From: Parascardovia denticolens DSM 10105 = JCM 12538
Lineage (GTDB): Bacteria > Actinomycetota > Actinomycetes > Actinomycetales > Bifidobacteriaceae
Assembly: GCF_001042675.1 (NCBI RefSeq)
Contig: NZ_AP012333.1
Coordinates: 1,612,001-1,676,000, forward strand
Length of the DNA stretch: 64,000 nucleotides
Direction: 5' to 3'
Below are positions 45,581 through 58,514 of the stretch, piece after piece (position 1 is the first letter of the stretch; the number at the start of each line of letters is the position of its first letter). The notes under the pieces were generated by a model. The model was not told the DNA's origin. It was given only the letters and a program-made list of their open reading frames with translations, and did not search any database. Both the position numbers and the translations under genes were made by a program.

Positions 45581-47713
45581 CTACTCGCCTCGCTGCGCCT
45601 TGATGATCTCATCGGACACGTTCTTGGGGACCTCCGCGTAGGAGTCCATCTGCATGCTGTAGACGGCGCGGCCCTGAGTGCGGGAACGCAGGTCGCCGAT
45701 GTAGCCGAACATCTCGGACAGGGGCACCTTGGCGTCGATGACTTTGACGCCAGTGGCGTCGGTCATGGACTGGATGGTGCCACGACGGGAGTTCAGGTCG
45801 CCGATGACGTCGCCCATGTACTCTTCAGGGGTGCGGACTTCCACGGCCATGATGGGTTCGAGGATGACGGGGCCCGCCTTGGGGGCGCCCTCCTTGAAGG
45901 CCATGGAGCCGGCGATCTTGAAGGCCATTTCAGACGAATCGACTTCGTGCATCTGACCATCGGTCAGCTCGATCTTCACGCCTACGACCGGGTATCCGGC
46001 CAGAATACCGGATTCCATGGCTTCCTGTACGCCGGCATCCACGGAAGGAATGAATTCCTTGGAGATGTGGCCGCCGGTGACCAGGTTGTCGAACTCGTAG
46101 GTCTTGCCTTCGGAGGTGTCCAAAGGCAGGATGTTCATGAGGACCTTCGCGAACTGGCCGGAACCACCGGTCTGCTTCTTGTGGGTGTATTCCACATTCA
46201 TGACAGGCTTGCGGATGGTCTCGCGGTAGGAAACCTGAGGGTTGCCCACGTTGCATTCCACATGGAATTCGCGACGCATGCGATCGATCAGGATGTCGAG
46301 CTGGAGCTCGCCCATGCCGGCGATCAGAGTCTGGCCGGATTCCTCGTCGGTGGTGACCTGGAAGGTGGGATCTTCGTCGGACAGGCGGGCAAGAGCGATG
46401 CCCATCTTCTCCTGATCGGCCTTGGTCTTGGGCTCCACGGCCACCTGGATCACGGGATCGGGGAAGGTCATGGATTCCAGGACGATGGGGTTCTTCTCAT
46501 CGCAGAGGGTATCACCGGTGGTGATGTTCTTCAGGCCGATGAAGGCGTAGATGTTGCCAGCGGTCGCCACATCCACCGGCTCTTCCTTGTTGGAGTGCAT
46601 CTGGAAGAGCTTGCCCACGCGTTCGCGCTTGTCCTTGGTGGCGTTGAGGATACTGTCTCCAGGGTGCACGGTACCGGAGTAGACGCGCACATAGACCAGC
46701 TTGCCGTAGAAGGGGTGGGCGGCGATCTTGAAGGCCAAGGCGGAGAAGGGCTCGTCAGCCGAAGGCTTGCGATCAATCTCGATGGCCGGATCATGGATGT
46801 CGTACCCCTTGATGGCGGGAACGTCTTCGGGGCTGGGCAGATAATCCACCACGCCGTCGAGCATGGGCTGCACGCCCTTGTCCTTGAAGGCGGAACCGCA
46901 GAAGACGGGGTAGGCTTCGGAACGGATGGTCAGCTCGCGGATGCCCGCGCGCATTTCCTCTTCGGTCAGCTCGCCGGCTTCCAGATACTTCTCCATGAGG
47001 GTATCGTTGGCCTCGGCGGCGTTCTCCATCAGTTCGGTGCGGTACTCCTCCGCGCGGTCGCGCAGGTCGGCGGGGATGTCGACGGTATCGTAGTGGGCAC
47101 CCAGGTCGGACGTGTCCTTCCAGACGTAAGCGACCATGCGGACCAGGTCGACGACGCCGGTGAAGGTGCTTTCAGCGCCGATGGGGAGCTGCATGACCAA
47201 AGGCTTGGCCTGGAGCTTCTCCTTGATGGTATCCACGGAATAGTAGAAGTCAGCGCCCAGCTTATCCATCTTGTTGATGAAGCAGATACGGGGGACGTTG
47301 TACTTATCAGCCTGGCGCCAGACGGTCTCGGACTGGGGCTCCACGCCTTCCTTGCCATCGAAGACGGCGACGGCACCATCGAGGACGCGCAGGGAGCGCT
47401 CCACCTCGGCGGTGAAGTCTACGTGGCCGGGGGTGTCGATGATGTTGACCTGGTAACGGTCCTTGGTGTCATGGGACTGACGGTTCCAGAAGCAGGTGAT
47501 GGCGGCGGAAGTGATGGTGATGCCACGTTCCTTCTCCTGATCCATCCAGTCCATGGTGGAAGCGCCATCATGGGTTTCGCCGATCTTGTAGTTCACGCCG
47601 GTGTAGTAGAGAATACGCTCAGTGGTCGTGGTCTTACCGGCATCGATGTGAGCCATGATGCCGATATTACGGACATGAGTGAGGTCCTTAAGCACTTCTT
47701 GTGCTTCAGCCAT
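45581..47713 (-). CDS. fusA: Elongation factor G
   Basis: 710 residues. [40 protein letters not shown] and NKMD form the G domain, followed by domains II-V (domain IV from about residue 485, ending [20 protein letters not shown] and the tail). It drives translocation. 58 bp after rpsG. Confidence 0.98.
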   Translation of the reverse strand: MAEAQEVLKDLTHVRNIGIMAHIDAGKTTTTERILYYTGVNYKIGETHDGASTMDWMDQEKERGITITSAAITCFWNRQSHDTKDRYQVNIIDTPGHVDFTAEVERSLRVLDGAVAVFDGKEGVEPQSETVWRQADKYNVPRICFINKMDKLGADFYYSVDTIKEKLQAKPLVMQLPIGAESTFTGVVDLVRMVAYVWKDTSDLGAHYDTVDIPADLRDRAEEYRTELMENAAEANDTLMEKYLEAGELTEEEMRAGIRELTIRSEAYPVFCGSAFKDKGVQPMLDGVVDYLPSPEDVPAIKGYDIHDPAIEIDRKPSADEPFSALAFKIAAHPFYGKLVYVRVYSGTVHPGDSILNATKDKRERVGKLFQMHSNKEEPVDVATAGNIYAFIGLKNITTGDTLCDEKNPIVLESMTFPDPVIQVAVEPKTKADQEKMGIALARLSDEDPTFQVTTDEESGQTLIAGMGELQLDILIDRMRREFHVECNVGNPQVSYRETIRKPVMNVEYTHKKQTGGSGQFAKVLMNILPLDTSEGKTYEFDNLVTGGHISKEFIPSVDAGVQEAMESGILAGYPVVGVKIELTDGQMHEVDSSEMAFKIAGSMAFKEGAPKAGPVILEPIMAVEVRTPEEYMGDVIGDLNSRRGTIQSMTDATGVKVIDAKVPLSEMFGYIGDLRSRTQGRAVYSMQMDSYAEVPKNVSDEIIKAQRGE

Positions 47714-47771
47714 TTTTACCTAACTTTCGTAAATAGTAGATAGTAGATACTCGAAAAATACTTAAGGAAAA

Positions 47772-48242
47772 TTACCAACGATAATGGGCGAAGGCCTTGT
47801 TGGCCTCTGCCATCTTGTGGGTATCTTCGCGACGCTTGACGGAGGCGCCGAGACCGTTGGAAGCATCCATGATCTCGTTCGCCAGGCGCTCGGCCATGGT
47901 CTTCTCGCGACGGGCGCGGGAGAAGTCGGTCAACCAGCGAAGGGCCAGGGTGTTGGCGCGGGCGGGCTTGACCTCGACAGGCACCTGATAGGTGGCGCCG
48001 CCGACGCGACGGGAACGAACCTCAAGGCTGGGACGGATGTTGTCGAGAGCACGCTTAAGAACGGCCACGGGCTCCTGGTCGGTCTTGGCCTTCACCTGCT
48101 CAAGGGCGGTGTAGACGATGTTCTCGGCGATGGACTTCTTACCATCGAGAAGAATCTTGTTGATGAGCTGAGCTACGACTGTCGAACCGTAAATGGGATC
48201 GGGCAGGAGCTGACGCTTTTTTGCGGGTCCTTTACGTGACAT
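47772..48242 (-). CDS. rpsG: 30S ribosomal protein S7
   Basis: 156 residues, [20 protein letters not shown] start and the conserved [14 protein letters not shown] and [20 protein letters not shown]. Nucleates 30S head assembly. 2 bp after rpsL. Confidence 0.97.
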   Translation of the reverse strand: MSRKGPAKKRQLLPDPIYGSTVVAQLINKILLDGKKSIAENIVYTALEQVKAKTDQEPVAVLKRALDNIRPSLEVRSRRVGGATYQVPVEVKPARANTLALRWLTDFSRARREKTMAERLANEIMDASNGLGASVKRREDTHKMAEANKAFAHYRW

Positions 48243-48244
48243 GA

Positions 48245-48616
48245 TTACTTAGCCTTCTTTGCTCCGTAGAGGGAACGACCCTGCTTACGGTCCTTAACAC
48301 CCTGGGTATCGAGAGCGCCACGCACGATGTGGTAACGGACGCCAGGAAGATCCTTCACACGACCACCGCGCACGAGCACGATGGAGTGCTCCTGCAGGTT
48401 GTGGCCTTCACCTGGGATGTAGGCGGTGACTTCCACGCCAGAGCTCAAGCGAACACGAGCGACCTTACGCAAAGCCGAGTTCGGCTTCTTCGGGGTCGTC
48501 GTGTAAACACGGGTGCACACACCGCGGCGCAGTGGGCTGCCCTTCAGTGCCAAAACCTTGGATTTCTTTGGCTTCGGCTTGCGTCCTTTACGGACCAGCT
48601 GTTCAATAGTAGGCAA
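48245..48616 (-). CDS. rpsL: 30S ribosomal protein S12, TTG start
   Basis: 123 residues from a TTG at 48616 ([11 protein letters not shown] when translated) with CGGAG 6 bp upstream. The decoding loops [19 protein letters not shown] and [20 protein letters not shown] are intact, with Lys at the two classical streptomycin-resistance positions (PKKPNS and GRVKDLPG), i.e. wild-type sequence. First gene of the str operon. Confidence 0.97.
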   Translation of the reverse strand: MPTIEQLVRKGRKPKPKKSKVLALKGSPLRRGVCTRVYTTTPKKPNSALRKVARVRLSSGVEVTAYIPGEGHNLQEHSIVLVRGGRVKDLPGVRYHIVRGALDTQGVKDRKQGRSLYGAKKAK

Positions 48617-48685
48617 CTGTTTCTCCGATTCTTATATCAGATTGTCATCAGTTCTTTTCGCGTGGCCGCCACACTGCGCCACACC

Positions 48686-48734
48686 CCAAAAAAGAAACCG
48701 CAGATCCTCGCTTTACGCGGGACTCATGCGGCTT
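48686..48734 (-). terminator. Terminator-like hairpin upstream of rpsL
   Basis: CCGCA / TGCGG closes a structure with an inner imperfect TCC.CGC / GCG.GGA stem, followed on minus by TTTCTTTTTTGG. It ends about 70 bp before rpsL and may stop read-through from the ABC operon or act as a leader attenuator. Confidence 0.65.
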
Positions 48735-48886
48735 GCCATAAAATGAGTTAAGCCACAGTCCACCGGCCCGATGGCCCCTCTCCTGACTCCTCCATCGCTG
48801 AAGGAACGTCATAGGATTCAGGGATGTCCCGCTGCCGTACACCTTCACATAGGCATACCAGCGGCACACACAAGAAGCGATTGTAA

Positions 48887-48935
48887 TCGGCTCCCCCGAC
48901 AAGGCGAAAGGCCTCGGACGCATCAAGGGAGCCGA
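48887..48935 (-). terminator. Hairpin after the ABC-2 exporter operon
   Basis: A 9-bp perfect stem TCGGCTCCC / GGGAGCCGA with a 31-nt loop, itself partly paired, then TTACAATCG on minus. It starts 18 bp after the last permease stop. Confidence 0.55.
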
Positions 48936-48952
48936 CGGTTTCAAAGGGAGTC

Positions 48953-49729
48953 TCAGAGGATCTGCTTCATCTCCCCCGACCGCAGCCGGCTGACGGCCAC
49001 CCGCATCCCCAGGAAGCCGAAGCTGGTCCAAACGATGGCCTGGACCAGCTCGATCAGCAAGGCCTGCCCCAGAGGGGTCCGCCCAGTCAAAGCCTGGACC
49101 AGGGAAGACAAGGGGAGAAAGCGCAAAACCGAGCCCAGATGCCAGGGGTAATATCCCAGCGGGACCACGGTTCCTGCGGTGATGGGCAGCAGGAAGCCGC
49201 AAGCGTTCGACAAGGCGTAAGGGTCGCTCATGAGCAAACCGAAAGCCGAAGTGAAAGCGCCCAGGGCGATGCCGACTAACAAGGCCAAAGGCACGGCGGC
49301 CAGGGCGGTCAGGAGCAGAGAACCGCTATGCGAGGCATCAAAGGCGAAAGTCCCCAGGAAAGGAACCAGCCCCATCCCCAGGGCGGCCGCAGCGGCCCAG
49401 AAGGAGATCCCCAGCCAATACACGGGGTACGGACCCCGCCGCTGGATGACATCCTGGATGATCCCCACCCAGCGGGCGTAGACCACGCTCTGGTTGATGA
49501 AAGACATGGCGGTAATCCCTATCCCCACCAAGGTGCTGGCGTAACCGATCCGAACCAGACTGTCGGCCTGAAGGCTGGCCCCCATGAGCAAGGAGAAGAA
49601 GAGGTCGAAAAGAGGAATGAGGACAATGGAGACCAGGGCGGTCATCCGCGTGGCCATGGCCTGAGAGGCGTGGCGGCTGACTTTGATCGCCGTTCCCAAA
49701 CGGGCGAAGAAGGCGGTGAAAGAGTTCAT
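48953..49729 (-). CDS. ABC-2 transporter permease (second of pair)
   Basis: 258 residues from MNSFTAFFARLGTAIKVSRH; a longer start overlaps the previous gene by 100 bp. About six membrane segments, the first near TALVSIVLIPLFDLFFSLLM. It ends RLRSGEMKQIL. The one-base overlap with the preceding permease gene indicates coupling. Probably forms a heterodimeric channel with it. Confidence 0.78.
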   Translation of the reverse strand: MNSFTAFFARLGTAIKVSRHASQAMATRMTALVSIVLIPLFDLFFSLLMGASLQADSLVRIGYASTLVGIGITAMSFINQSVVYARWVGIIQDVIQRRGPYPVYWLGISFWAAAAALGMGLVPFLGTFAFDASHSGSLLLTALAAVPLALLVGIALGAFTSAFGLLMSDPYALSNACGFLLPITAGTVVPLGYYPWHLGSVLRFLPLSSLVQALTGRTPLGQALLIELVQAIVWTSFGFLGMRVAVSRLRSGEMKQIL

Positions 49730-50502
49730 CAGATCACCTCCACGGTGCCGAAGGTGCGCATGGCCCGGAAAGCCCGCCCGGCGGATAGTCGGGAGCCGAC
49801 CATCCATAAGGCGGTCACTGGCAGGCAAAGCGAAGCCGATAAGACCATGGCTCGAGGATTCCGATAGGAATAAAGGAAAGTCGTGGCCGAGGTCGTGGGC
49901 AGGAGGAAGGAGAAAACGGTCTCGAAGCCCCGGTAGACCGGCGAAGCGATGGGGAAGATCCCGGAGAAGAAAAGGGCCGGAGTGAGGATGAGCCCTTCAT
50001 AAGCCAAGGCCCGCGGGGTGATGACCGAGATGAGGGCCATGACGAAGGTGATGGACAGGGTGGCCAACCAGAAAAGGAGCATCCCGACGATCAGAAGCGG
50101 GAGATGCACCCCCAGGAAGGCCGGACTGACCGCTCCCCTGCCCGGTATCAGCCAGAAGAGGCAGGCCAGGGGGAAAGAGTTGAGGCTGAAAGTGGCTACG
50201 GAGGACACCAAGGCGACCAAGGTCATGACGATATTGGTTCGGCCGGAAACCAAGTAGACCAAAGTTCCCTTGGAGCGCTCGAAGCCGATGATCCCCGTCG
50301 CGCTGATGGCCGAGGTCCACATACCGATGGCCGCGGACCGCAGGAAGCACAGGTAGGGGTCGCTATGCCAGGCCAGGACGCCCAGGCGCTGGACTATGCA
50401 GGCGGAGAGGGTGGCGAAAATGACGGTTTGAACGAAGTAGCCCACGCTGGCGAACTGACCGAGCTCGAAGCGGGCTATGCGAAGAAAGCGGGACGGGGTC
50501 AT
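49729..50502 (-). CDS. ABC-2 transporter permease (first of pair)
   Basis: 257 residues with about six membrane segments (near 20-40, 55-75, 95-125, 135-165, 170-190 and 215-235). It has FERSKGTLVYLVSGRTN between helices 2 and 3, a typical ABC-2 loop. A 4-bp overlap with the ATPase gene. Two permeases with one ATPase resemble small peptide/antibiotic exporters, but the substrate is not determinable. Confidence 0.78.
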   Translation of the reverse strand: MTPSRFLRIARFELGQFASVGYFVQTVIFATLSACIVQRLGVLAWHSDPYLCFLRSAAIGMWTSAISATGIIGFERSKGTLVYLVSGRTNIVMTLVALVSSVATFSLNSFPLACLFWLIPGRGAVSPAFLGVHLPLLIVGMLLFWLATLSITFVMALISVITPRALAYEGLILTPALFFSGIFPIASPVYRGFETVFSFLLPTTSATTFLYSYRNPRAMVLSASLCLPVTALWMVGSRLSAGRAFRAMRTFGTVEVI

Positions 50503-51512
50503 GCCTGGCCCTCCTCATCATCCGACATCTGGGCGATGGCCAGGAAGGCGTCTTCCAAGTTGGCCGTCCGGGTGAAGACGGATTCGGTCCGGAATTTTTC
50601 TTCCAAACCGGAAACCAACCGCCTGATCCGGTCCTCGGTCATGCCGGCCGAATCCTTCCACATGACCGTCACCCTCCACAGTCCGCCGAAGGCCCGGGAC
50701 ATGACCCTGCCGAAATCCCCTACATAAGACTCAACGGCGGGCAGGTCATACGAATCGGTCGGGCTGAAATCAAAGGTGGTCGTCCAGGACAGATGGGCGT
50801 AAGCCGCCACATCAGCCAACTGACCAGCCACTTTCATCCGTCCGTGGTTGATGACGATGAAAGAGTCGGCCAGTTCCTCCACTTCCTCCATGGAGTGGGA
50901 GGTCAACAGGACGGCCGTCCCTTTGAGGGCGATGGACCGGATGAGGCTGCGGATGCGCAAGGCCACGTCCGGGTCCAGGCCGGAAGTCGGCTCATCCAGG
51001 AGAAGAATGTCGGGCGACCCCAGCAGACTGCGGGCGATGTGAAGACGCTGATACTGCCCCCGGGAAAGCTCATAGGCCTTCTTGCCGGCCAAGTCGGTCA
51101 GCTCCACCTCGGCCAGGACCCGGTCCACCTCGCTTTTGCGCTCTCGAGCCGGGACATTGGCTATGTCCGCAAAGAAAAGCAGATTGTCCCTTACCGACGT
51201 GCGCGGATAGAAGCCGGAACTTCCTCCGAGCATGAGGCCGATGCATTCGCGGGCGGCCGCCGGATTAGTCACGGTGTCAACTCCGTGGACTAAGACCTGT
51301 CCCGAGCTGGGGTTGAGCAGGGTCGCGCACATTTTGATCGTCGTCGTTTTTCCTGCCCCGTTGACGCCGATCAGGCCTGTAATATGGCCTTTTCGAAGGC
51401 GAAAAGACAGATCGCTGACAGCGGTGAACCGTCCCTTCTCGAAAGTCCTGGTGACATGCCGCGCCTCCAGAACCACTTCCTTATTTTTATTCCGATTTTG
51501 TTGATTCATCAT
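50499..51512 (-). CDS. ABC transporter ATP-binding protein
   Basis: 337 residues from MMNQQNRNKNKEVVLEARHV, with CAGGAAA upstream. Walker A GVNGAGKTTTIK, signature LSRGQYQRLHIA, Walker B LLLDEPTSGLDPD and switch LLTSHSMEEVEE. The C-terminal 100 residues after the ATPase core form a regulatory domain as in drug-export ATPases of the DrrA/CcmA type. First gene of the three-gene minus-strand operon. Confidence 0.88.
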   Translation of the reverse strand: MMNQQNRNKNKEVVLEARHVTRTFEKGRFTAVSDLSFRLRKGHITGLIGVNGAGKTTTIKMCATLLNPSSGQVLVHGVDTVTNPAAARECIGLMLGGSSGFYPRTSVRDNLLFFADIANVPARERKSEVDRVLAEVELTDLAGKKAYELSRGQYQRLHIARSLLGSPDILLLDEPTSGLDPDVALRIRSLIRSIALKGTAVLLTSHSMEEVEELADSFIVINHGRMKVAGQLADVAAYAHLSWTTTFDFSPTDSYDLPAVESYVGDFGRVMSRAFGGLWRVTVMWKDSAGMTEDRIRRLVSGLEEKFRTESVFTRTANLEDAFLAIAQMSDDEEGQA

Positions 51513-52070
51513 CGATTTTCCTGAAATCGTCTTTATGCGGCGGCGATTCCCAGTGATTCGGTTCATCGCCCGAGCCGCGTATCATCATCTTTTTTTCATC
51601 GGCTGCGCCGATGGTCTATCCACTCGACGGAGGCCCTGGCTCTTCTGCCTGTCAAAGTCAACAAGTCCTTGGAAAGAAAACCACGGGGCCCCTGAAAAAG
51701 TTCCAATGGTCCCTAAAGGCCACAAGAAAGTCTGCAAGAAGCGTCGACTTGTCCGGTGACAAGCCCTGATCGCCGAGGGGAGCCGTCTTCGAGTTCGTCT
51801 ACCCGGCGATCGCCTCTAGAAAAGCGTCAGCGAAGTCGTCAATTCACCGCGCACAGCCGTTGGAGGCGAATCGCGAGGCGGACCCTTCCGCCTTCATCAT
51901 TCCCATGCTCATATTTCATTCCTCCGTACGCTGCCTTGACGGTTTCCCGCGGGATATCCACTATTTCATCCCATGCGGTTGTTTCCATACTATCCCCACC
52001 CCCCTGATTTCATCCCGCTGACCGTATACCCCAGTCACAGGTCCTTCCTGACTTCGTCCCCATCGTGGCC
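51513..52070. other. Gene-free spacer upstream of the ABC-2 operon
   Basis: About 560 bp with no convincing gene on either strand. Short open frames present lack an RBS and family character. A pyrimidine-rich AT block near 51580-51600 (CATCATCTTTTTTTCATCGG) may belong to the operon promoter. I see nothing else in it. Confidence 0.4.
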
Positions 52071-52075
52071 AAAAG

Positions 52076-52137
52076 ATAAAAATAGGGGGCGGACCGCAAC
52101 CCGCTTTCACCAAGCGAATCGCGGTCCACCCCCATAG
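52076..52137 (-). terminator. Terminator of the atp operon
   Basis: On minus TATGGGGGTGGACCGC pairs with GCGGTCCGCCCCCTA through a long arm with one mismatch and an inner GCTTGGTGAAAGC hairpin, followed by TTTTTATC. Confidence 0.85.
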
Positions 52138-52179
52138 GGGAAACATCACACGTCCAGCGCCACTGCCGGACGGAAACGC

Positions 52180-52503
52180 TTAAGCCTTCCCCTTCGGGGA
52201 GCCATCCGCCTCCTCTGGGAAGCCATACTCCTCTTGGGAACTGTGCTCCACGGCCACCGTCACCGTATTGGAGTCGAAGGAGACGAAACCATCGCGCACC
52301 AGGAAACTGTGCTTGTTTCCAGACGGCTCGGTCACCACCAGCTTGCCTTCGGTCAAGAGGGAGAGAATGGGCTCGTGGTCGGGCAGGATGCCCATGGCGC
52401 CGTTCGTCGCCGGGACGACCACGTAGGTGGCCTCCCCCGACCAGATGGGCCGGTCGGAAGCGGCGATGTCCACTTTCATGACGGACTTATCGGAGTCAGC
52501 CAT
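52180..52503 (-). CDS. atpC: ATP synthase F1 subunit epsilon
   Basis: 107 residues. The N-terminal beta-sandwich (SGEATYVVVPATNGAMGILP) is intact. The protein ends soon after an acidic EEYGFPEEADGSPKGKA, so the C-terminal helical inhibitory hairpin of E. coli epsilon is missing or greatly shortened. It starts 2 bp after atpD. Confidence 0.93.
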   Translation of the reverse strand: MADSDKSVMKVDIAASDRPIWSGEATYVVVPATNGAMGILPDHEPILSLLTEGKLVVTEPSGNKHSFLVRDGFVSFDSNTVTVAVEHSSQEEYGFPEEADGSPKGKA

Positions 52504-52505
52504 CG

Positions 52506-55011
<2,506 letters not shown>

Positions 55012-55013
55012 TG

Positions 55014-56684
55014 TTACTCAGCTTTCTCGCCCGGCTCGTTCGATCCGGAACGGTCGCCTGAAGGACGGGCGGAGATGACTTCCTGTTCCACCTTGGTGAG
55101 CTTGGCGGCTTCGGCCTTCACGTTCACCAGAGGAGTGCCGTCCTTCTTCACGTACACGCGACGGTAGGCGTCCACGGCCTGGGCCAGCTTCCGCTCGGTC
55201 TCGGCGGTGAAGTCCCCGGTCGTATGGATGACGTCGAGGATGTCGGTGTTGTGGTCCACGTAATCCAGAAGACCATGCTCGAAGGGGAGCACATCGGCCA
55301 AATCCAGGTCATCCAGCTTGCCATGGGTGCCGGTCCAGATGGAAACCACTTCCTGCTCGGAACTGTAAGGAGAGAACTGAGGCTGCTTGAGCAGTTCCAT
55401 CAGGCGGGCGCCACGGGTCAGCTGGGCCTTGGAGGCCGCGTCCAAATCGGAGGCAAACATGGCGAAGGATTCCAGCGAACGGTACTGGGCCAAGGAGATC
55501 TTCAAGGTTCCAGAGACCTTCTTCAGGGCCTTGGTCTGGGCGGCGCCACCCACGCGGGAGACGGAGATGCCCACGTCCACGGCCGGGCGCTGGTTGGCGT
55601 TGAAGAGGTCGGACTGGAGGAAGATCTGCCCATCGGTGATGGAGATCACGTTGGTAGGAATATAGGCGGACACGTCATTCGCCTTGGTCTCGATGATGGG
55701 AAGGCCGGTCATGGAACCGCCGCCCATGTCATCGGACAGCCTTGCGCAGCGCTCAAGCAAGCGGGAGTGCAAGTAGAAGACATCGCCAGGGTAAGCCTCA
55801 CGCCCCGGCGGACGACGCAGAAGCAGGGAGATCGAACGATAGGCCTCGGCCTGCTTGCTCAGGTCATCGAAGACGATGAGCACATGCTTGCCGTTGTACA
55901 TCCAGTGCTGGCCGATGGCGGAACCGGTGTAAGGGGCGATGTATTTGAAACCGGCGGAGTCGGAAGCGGGGGAAGCCACGATGGTGGTATATTCCATGGC
56001 TCCGGCGTCTTCCAAGGAAGCGCGCACGGAGGCGATGGTGGACCCCTTCTGGCCCACGGCCACATAGATGCAACGGACCTGCTTGGAAGGATCCCCGGTC
56101 TCCCAGTTCTTCTTCTGATTGATGATGGTATCGATGGCGATGGCGGTCTTACCGGTCTGGCGATCGCCGATGATGAGCTGACGCTGGCCGCGGCCGATAG
56201 GGGTCATGGCGTCGATGGCCTTGATGCCGGTCTCCATGGGCTGGTCCACCGGATGCCGGTGCATCACATCGGGAGCCTGGGCTTCCAGGATCCGGCGGCC
56301 TTCGCTTTGGATCTCACCCAGGCCGTCGATCGGATGCCCCAAGGGATCCACGACGCGGCCCAGGTAGCCATCCCCCACGGGGACGGACAGGACTTCGCCG
56401 GTACGGCGGACTTCCTGCCCCTCCTCGATGCCGATGAAATCACCGAGGATAACCACGCCGATTTCGCGGGCGTCAAGGTTGAAAGCCAAGCCCAAGGTGC
56501 CATCTTCGAAGGTGAGCAGCTCGTTGGCCATGCAGCCGGGCAAGCCCTCCACCTGCGCGATGCCATCGCCGGCGGTCTTCACATATCCCACTTCCTGGGT
56601 CGGTGCGCTAGACGGCTTGTAGGATTCAACGAAATCGTTGAGCGCCTGGCGAATCGCGGCGGGATCGATGGTCAGTTCTGGCAT
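55014..56684 (-). CDS. atpA: ATP synthase F1 subunit alpha
   Basis: 556 residues. P-loop [15 protein letters not shown] and the family block [17 protein letters not shown] with its Arg finger. The C-terminal extension of about 45 charged residues ([20 protein letters not shown] onward) resembles that of other actinobacteria. 2 bp before atpG. Confidence 0.98.
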   Translation of the reverse strand: MPELTIDPAAIRQALNDFVESYKPSSAPTQEVGYVKTAGDGIAQVEGLPGCMANELLTFEDGTLGLAFNLDAREIGVVILGDFIGIEEGQEVRRTGEVLSVPVGDGYLGRVVDPLGHPIDGLGEIQSEGRRILEAQAPDVMHRHPVDQPMETGIKAIDAMTPIGRGQRQLIIGDRQTGKTAIAIDTIINQKKNWETGDPSKQVRCIYVAVGQKGSTIASVRASLEDAGAMEYTTIVASPASDSAGFKYIAPYTGSAIGQHWMYNGKHVLIVFDDLSKQAEAYRSISLLLRRPPGREAYPGDVFYLHSRLLERCARLSDDMGGGSMTGLPIIETKANDVSAYIPTNVISITDGQIFLQSDLFNANQRPAVDVGISVSRVGGAAQTKALKKVSGTLKISLAQYRSLESFAMFASDLDAASKAQLTRGARLMELLKQPQFSPYSSEQEVVSIWTGTHGKLDDLDLADVLPFEHGLLDYVDHNTDILDVIHTTGDFTAETERKLAQAVDAYRRVYVKKDGTPLVNVKAEAAKLTKVEQEVISARPSGDRSGSNEPGEKAE

Positions 56685-56698
56685 TGATCACTCCTTTT

Positions 56699-57517
56699 CT
56701 ACAGCACCCGCTGCAAATCATGCAGCTGTGCCACAACTGTTGTATCAGTCACCTGAGCCCCCACCTGGATGCGCAGGCCGCCGAGGACGGTCTCGTCGAC
56801 GACCGAGTTGATGTGGACGGGATGATTGAGTTTCTGTGTATAAAGATCGGTAATACGCTGGGTCTGCTGGTCGGTCAGGGGAACGGCCGAAGTCACCGTG
56901 ACGACCTCTTCCCCGGAATGGTCGGAGATCTTCTCGATCAACCAGGAAAGGGTGGAGAGATAACGCCGGTTGCGCAGGTCCCGGGTCGCGTGTTCGGCCA
57001 AGGTCATGGTGATGGGGTCCAAATCGTTTTTGCCCCCCAACAGGGTCCGCAGGCAGGCGACCCGCTTGTCCGGATCCACGGTGGGGTCGGACAGGTAGGA
57101 GCGCACGGCGGTCAGGTTGAGGATGGTGGAATGAATCTTGGCCAGTTCCACGGCCACGCGGCCGATCTTGCCTTCGGCGTCGGCCTGGTAAAGGACGGCG
57201 TCGATGGCCAGGTCCTCCACCCCGTTGGAGATGTCGGTGACCCGGCTCCACTGGCAGGCGACCAAGGCCCGCAGAATCTCCAAGGTCCTCGGTTGCACTT
57301 TGCCTTCGAGGATGGTGGAGACGAGCGCTTGCTTGTCTTGCGCCGAACGGGAGGGGTCGGTCAGGGCCCTTTCCAGCTTCCGGTTGGAGTCCAAGACCGC
57401 GGAGAAGCCGAAAAGCTCCTGGGAGATCCGGCCTGCGGACAGGCCGTCCTCCTTCAGACGGGAACCGAAGTACCGCCTTACCGACTGCTCAGACGCGAGT
57501 GATGTCTCTCCGTGCAT
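56699..57517 (-). CDS. atpH: ATP synthase subunit delta
   Basis: 272 residues, longer than the 175-180 of E. coli. About 85 N-terminal residues precede the OSCP-like helical bundle, and the C-terminal beta domain ends VDETVLGGLRIQVGAQVTDT. It connects F1 to the b stalk. 3 bp after atpF. Confidence 0.93.
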   Translation of the reverse strand: MHGETSLASEQSVRRYFGSRLKEDGLSAGRISQELFGFSAVLDSNRKLERALTDPSRSAQDKQALVSTILEGKVQPRTLEILRALVACQWSRVTDISNGVEDLAIDAVLYQADAEGKIGRVAVELAKIHSTILNLTAVRSYLSDPTVDPDKRVACLRTLLGGKNDLDPITMTLAEHATRDLRNRRYLSTLSWLIEKISDHSGEEVVTVTSAVPLTDQQTQRITDLYTQKLNHPVHINSVVDETVLGGLRIQVGAQVTDTTVVAQLHDLQRVL

Positions 57518-57520
57518 GCC

Positions 57521-58078
57521 TCACCGACTCTCCTGGCTCTTCAGGCCTTCCGCGGATCCGGTGCCTTCCATGTTCGAAATCATGGAATCGATCATGGAAT
57601 CCTGCACGGCGCTGCTCTGCAGCTGGGTATCCAGGATTTTGCCGGCCAAGGCGGTGGCCAAAGAACCGACTTCGCCCTTGAGGGCGACCAGAGCCTGCCT
57701 TTGTTGGGACTCGATGGACTTCTGGGCTTTATCAGAGATCTGCTTGGCCTCCGATTCCGCGCGGGACCGGGCGTCGGCGATGATGTTGGTCGCCTCGGCG
57801 CGGGCGTTGTCGCGGATCTTGGAGGCCTCCACACGAGCGTTCTTCAGCTGATCCTCATACTTCTGCTTGGCCGCTTCCGCCTCTTGGCTGGCCTTCTCTG
57901 CCTTTTCCATGTTCCCTTCGATGCGGCGCGCGCGCTCATCGAAGATCTTCTGGAACCTGGGCATGAAGAAGACGAAGAAGAAAACAGCAAGGACCACGAG
58001 GACCACGAGCGACCAGAACATGTCGTAGGTTTCCGGGACGAAAAGCGAGATACTGGATGAGCCTTCGGCTGAGATCAC
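57521..58078 (-). CDS. atpF: ATP synthase F0 subunit b
   Basis: 185 residues. One membrane helix (MFWSLVVLVVLAVFFFVFFM, residues 20-39) is followed by a long charged helix rich in Ala/Glu/Lys (peripheral stalk), from KIFDERARRIEGNMEKAEKA on. 85 bp after atpE, with an AT-rich gap. Confidence 0.94.
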   Translation of the reverse strand: MISAEGSSSISLFVPETYDMFWSLVVLVVLAVFFFVFFMPRFQKIFDERARRIEGNMEKAEKASQEAEAAKQKYEDQLKNARVEASKIRDNARAEATNIIADARSRAESEAKQISDKAQKSIESQQRQALVALKGEVGSLATALAGKILDTQLQSSAVQDSMIDSMISNMEGTGSAEGLKSQESR

Positions 58079-58162
58079 TGCGCACCTCCTTTACTGTGTT
58101 TGTTCAGCTTGTTCACTATCAATTGCACGACCGTTGCCTGTTGCTTTCGCGAATCCAGGTTG

Positions 58163-58393
58163 CTATCTGGCCATAAGGAAAGTGACGAAGCCCAGCAGGC
58201 CCAAAACCTCGACCACGGCGAAGCCAATGTACATGATGGTGTTGAGCTTGTTGCTCACTTCGGGCTGGCGGGCGGTGGATTCCAGAGCCTTGCCGAAGAT
58301 CATGCCCAGACCGATACTGGGGCCTAGAGTAGCCAGACCGTAGCCGAGCACGCTCAAGTTACCGCCGACAGCTGCGAGTGTCACGAGATCCAT
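58163..58393 (-). CDS. atpE: ATP synthase F0 subunit c
   Basis: 76 residues in two membrane helices joined by the polar loop ESTARQPEVSNKL. Helix 1 has YGLATLGPSIGLGMIFGKAL. Helix 2 has IGFAVVEVLGLLGFVTFLMA with the proton-carrying Glu. The rotor-ring protein. Confidence 0.96.
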   Translation of the reverse strand: MDLVTLAAVGGNLSVLGYGLATLGPSIGLGMIFGKALESTARQPEVSNKLNTIMYIGFAVVEVLGLLGFVTFLMAR

Positions 58394-58514
58394 GTTTCCT
58401 CCTTATGCGAATTTCGCTAAAGTGTTGAGACTCCCGGCGGATGCCCGGAACCTCGGTCTTAAGTTGCCTTAAGTCTTTAATTTTAAAACCGGACCATGTC
58501 CGGCAGCCCCGGGT

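Noticed and set aside
45506-47743. A 745-codon open frame on plus opposite fusA
   Set aside because: Antisense artefact of a highly biased, highly expressed gene; no RBS and no recognisable domain.
48245-48616. Streptomycin-resistance change in S12
   Set aside because: Both classical Lys positions (in PKKPNS and GRVKDLPG) are Lys, the sensitive form.
51535-52007. Short frames on plus in the spacer upstream of the ABC-2 operon
   Set aside because: Arg/Ser-rich translations with no RBS, no conserved motif and irregular composition.
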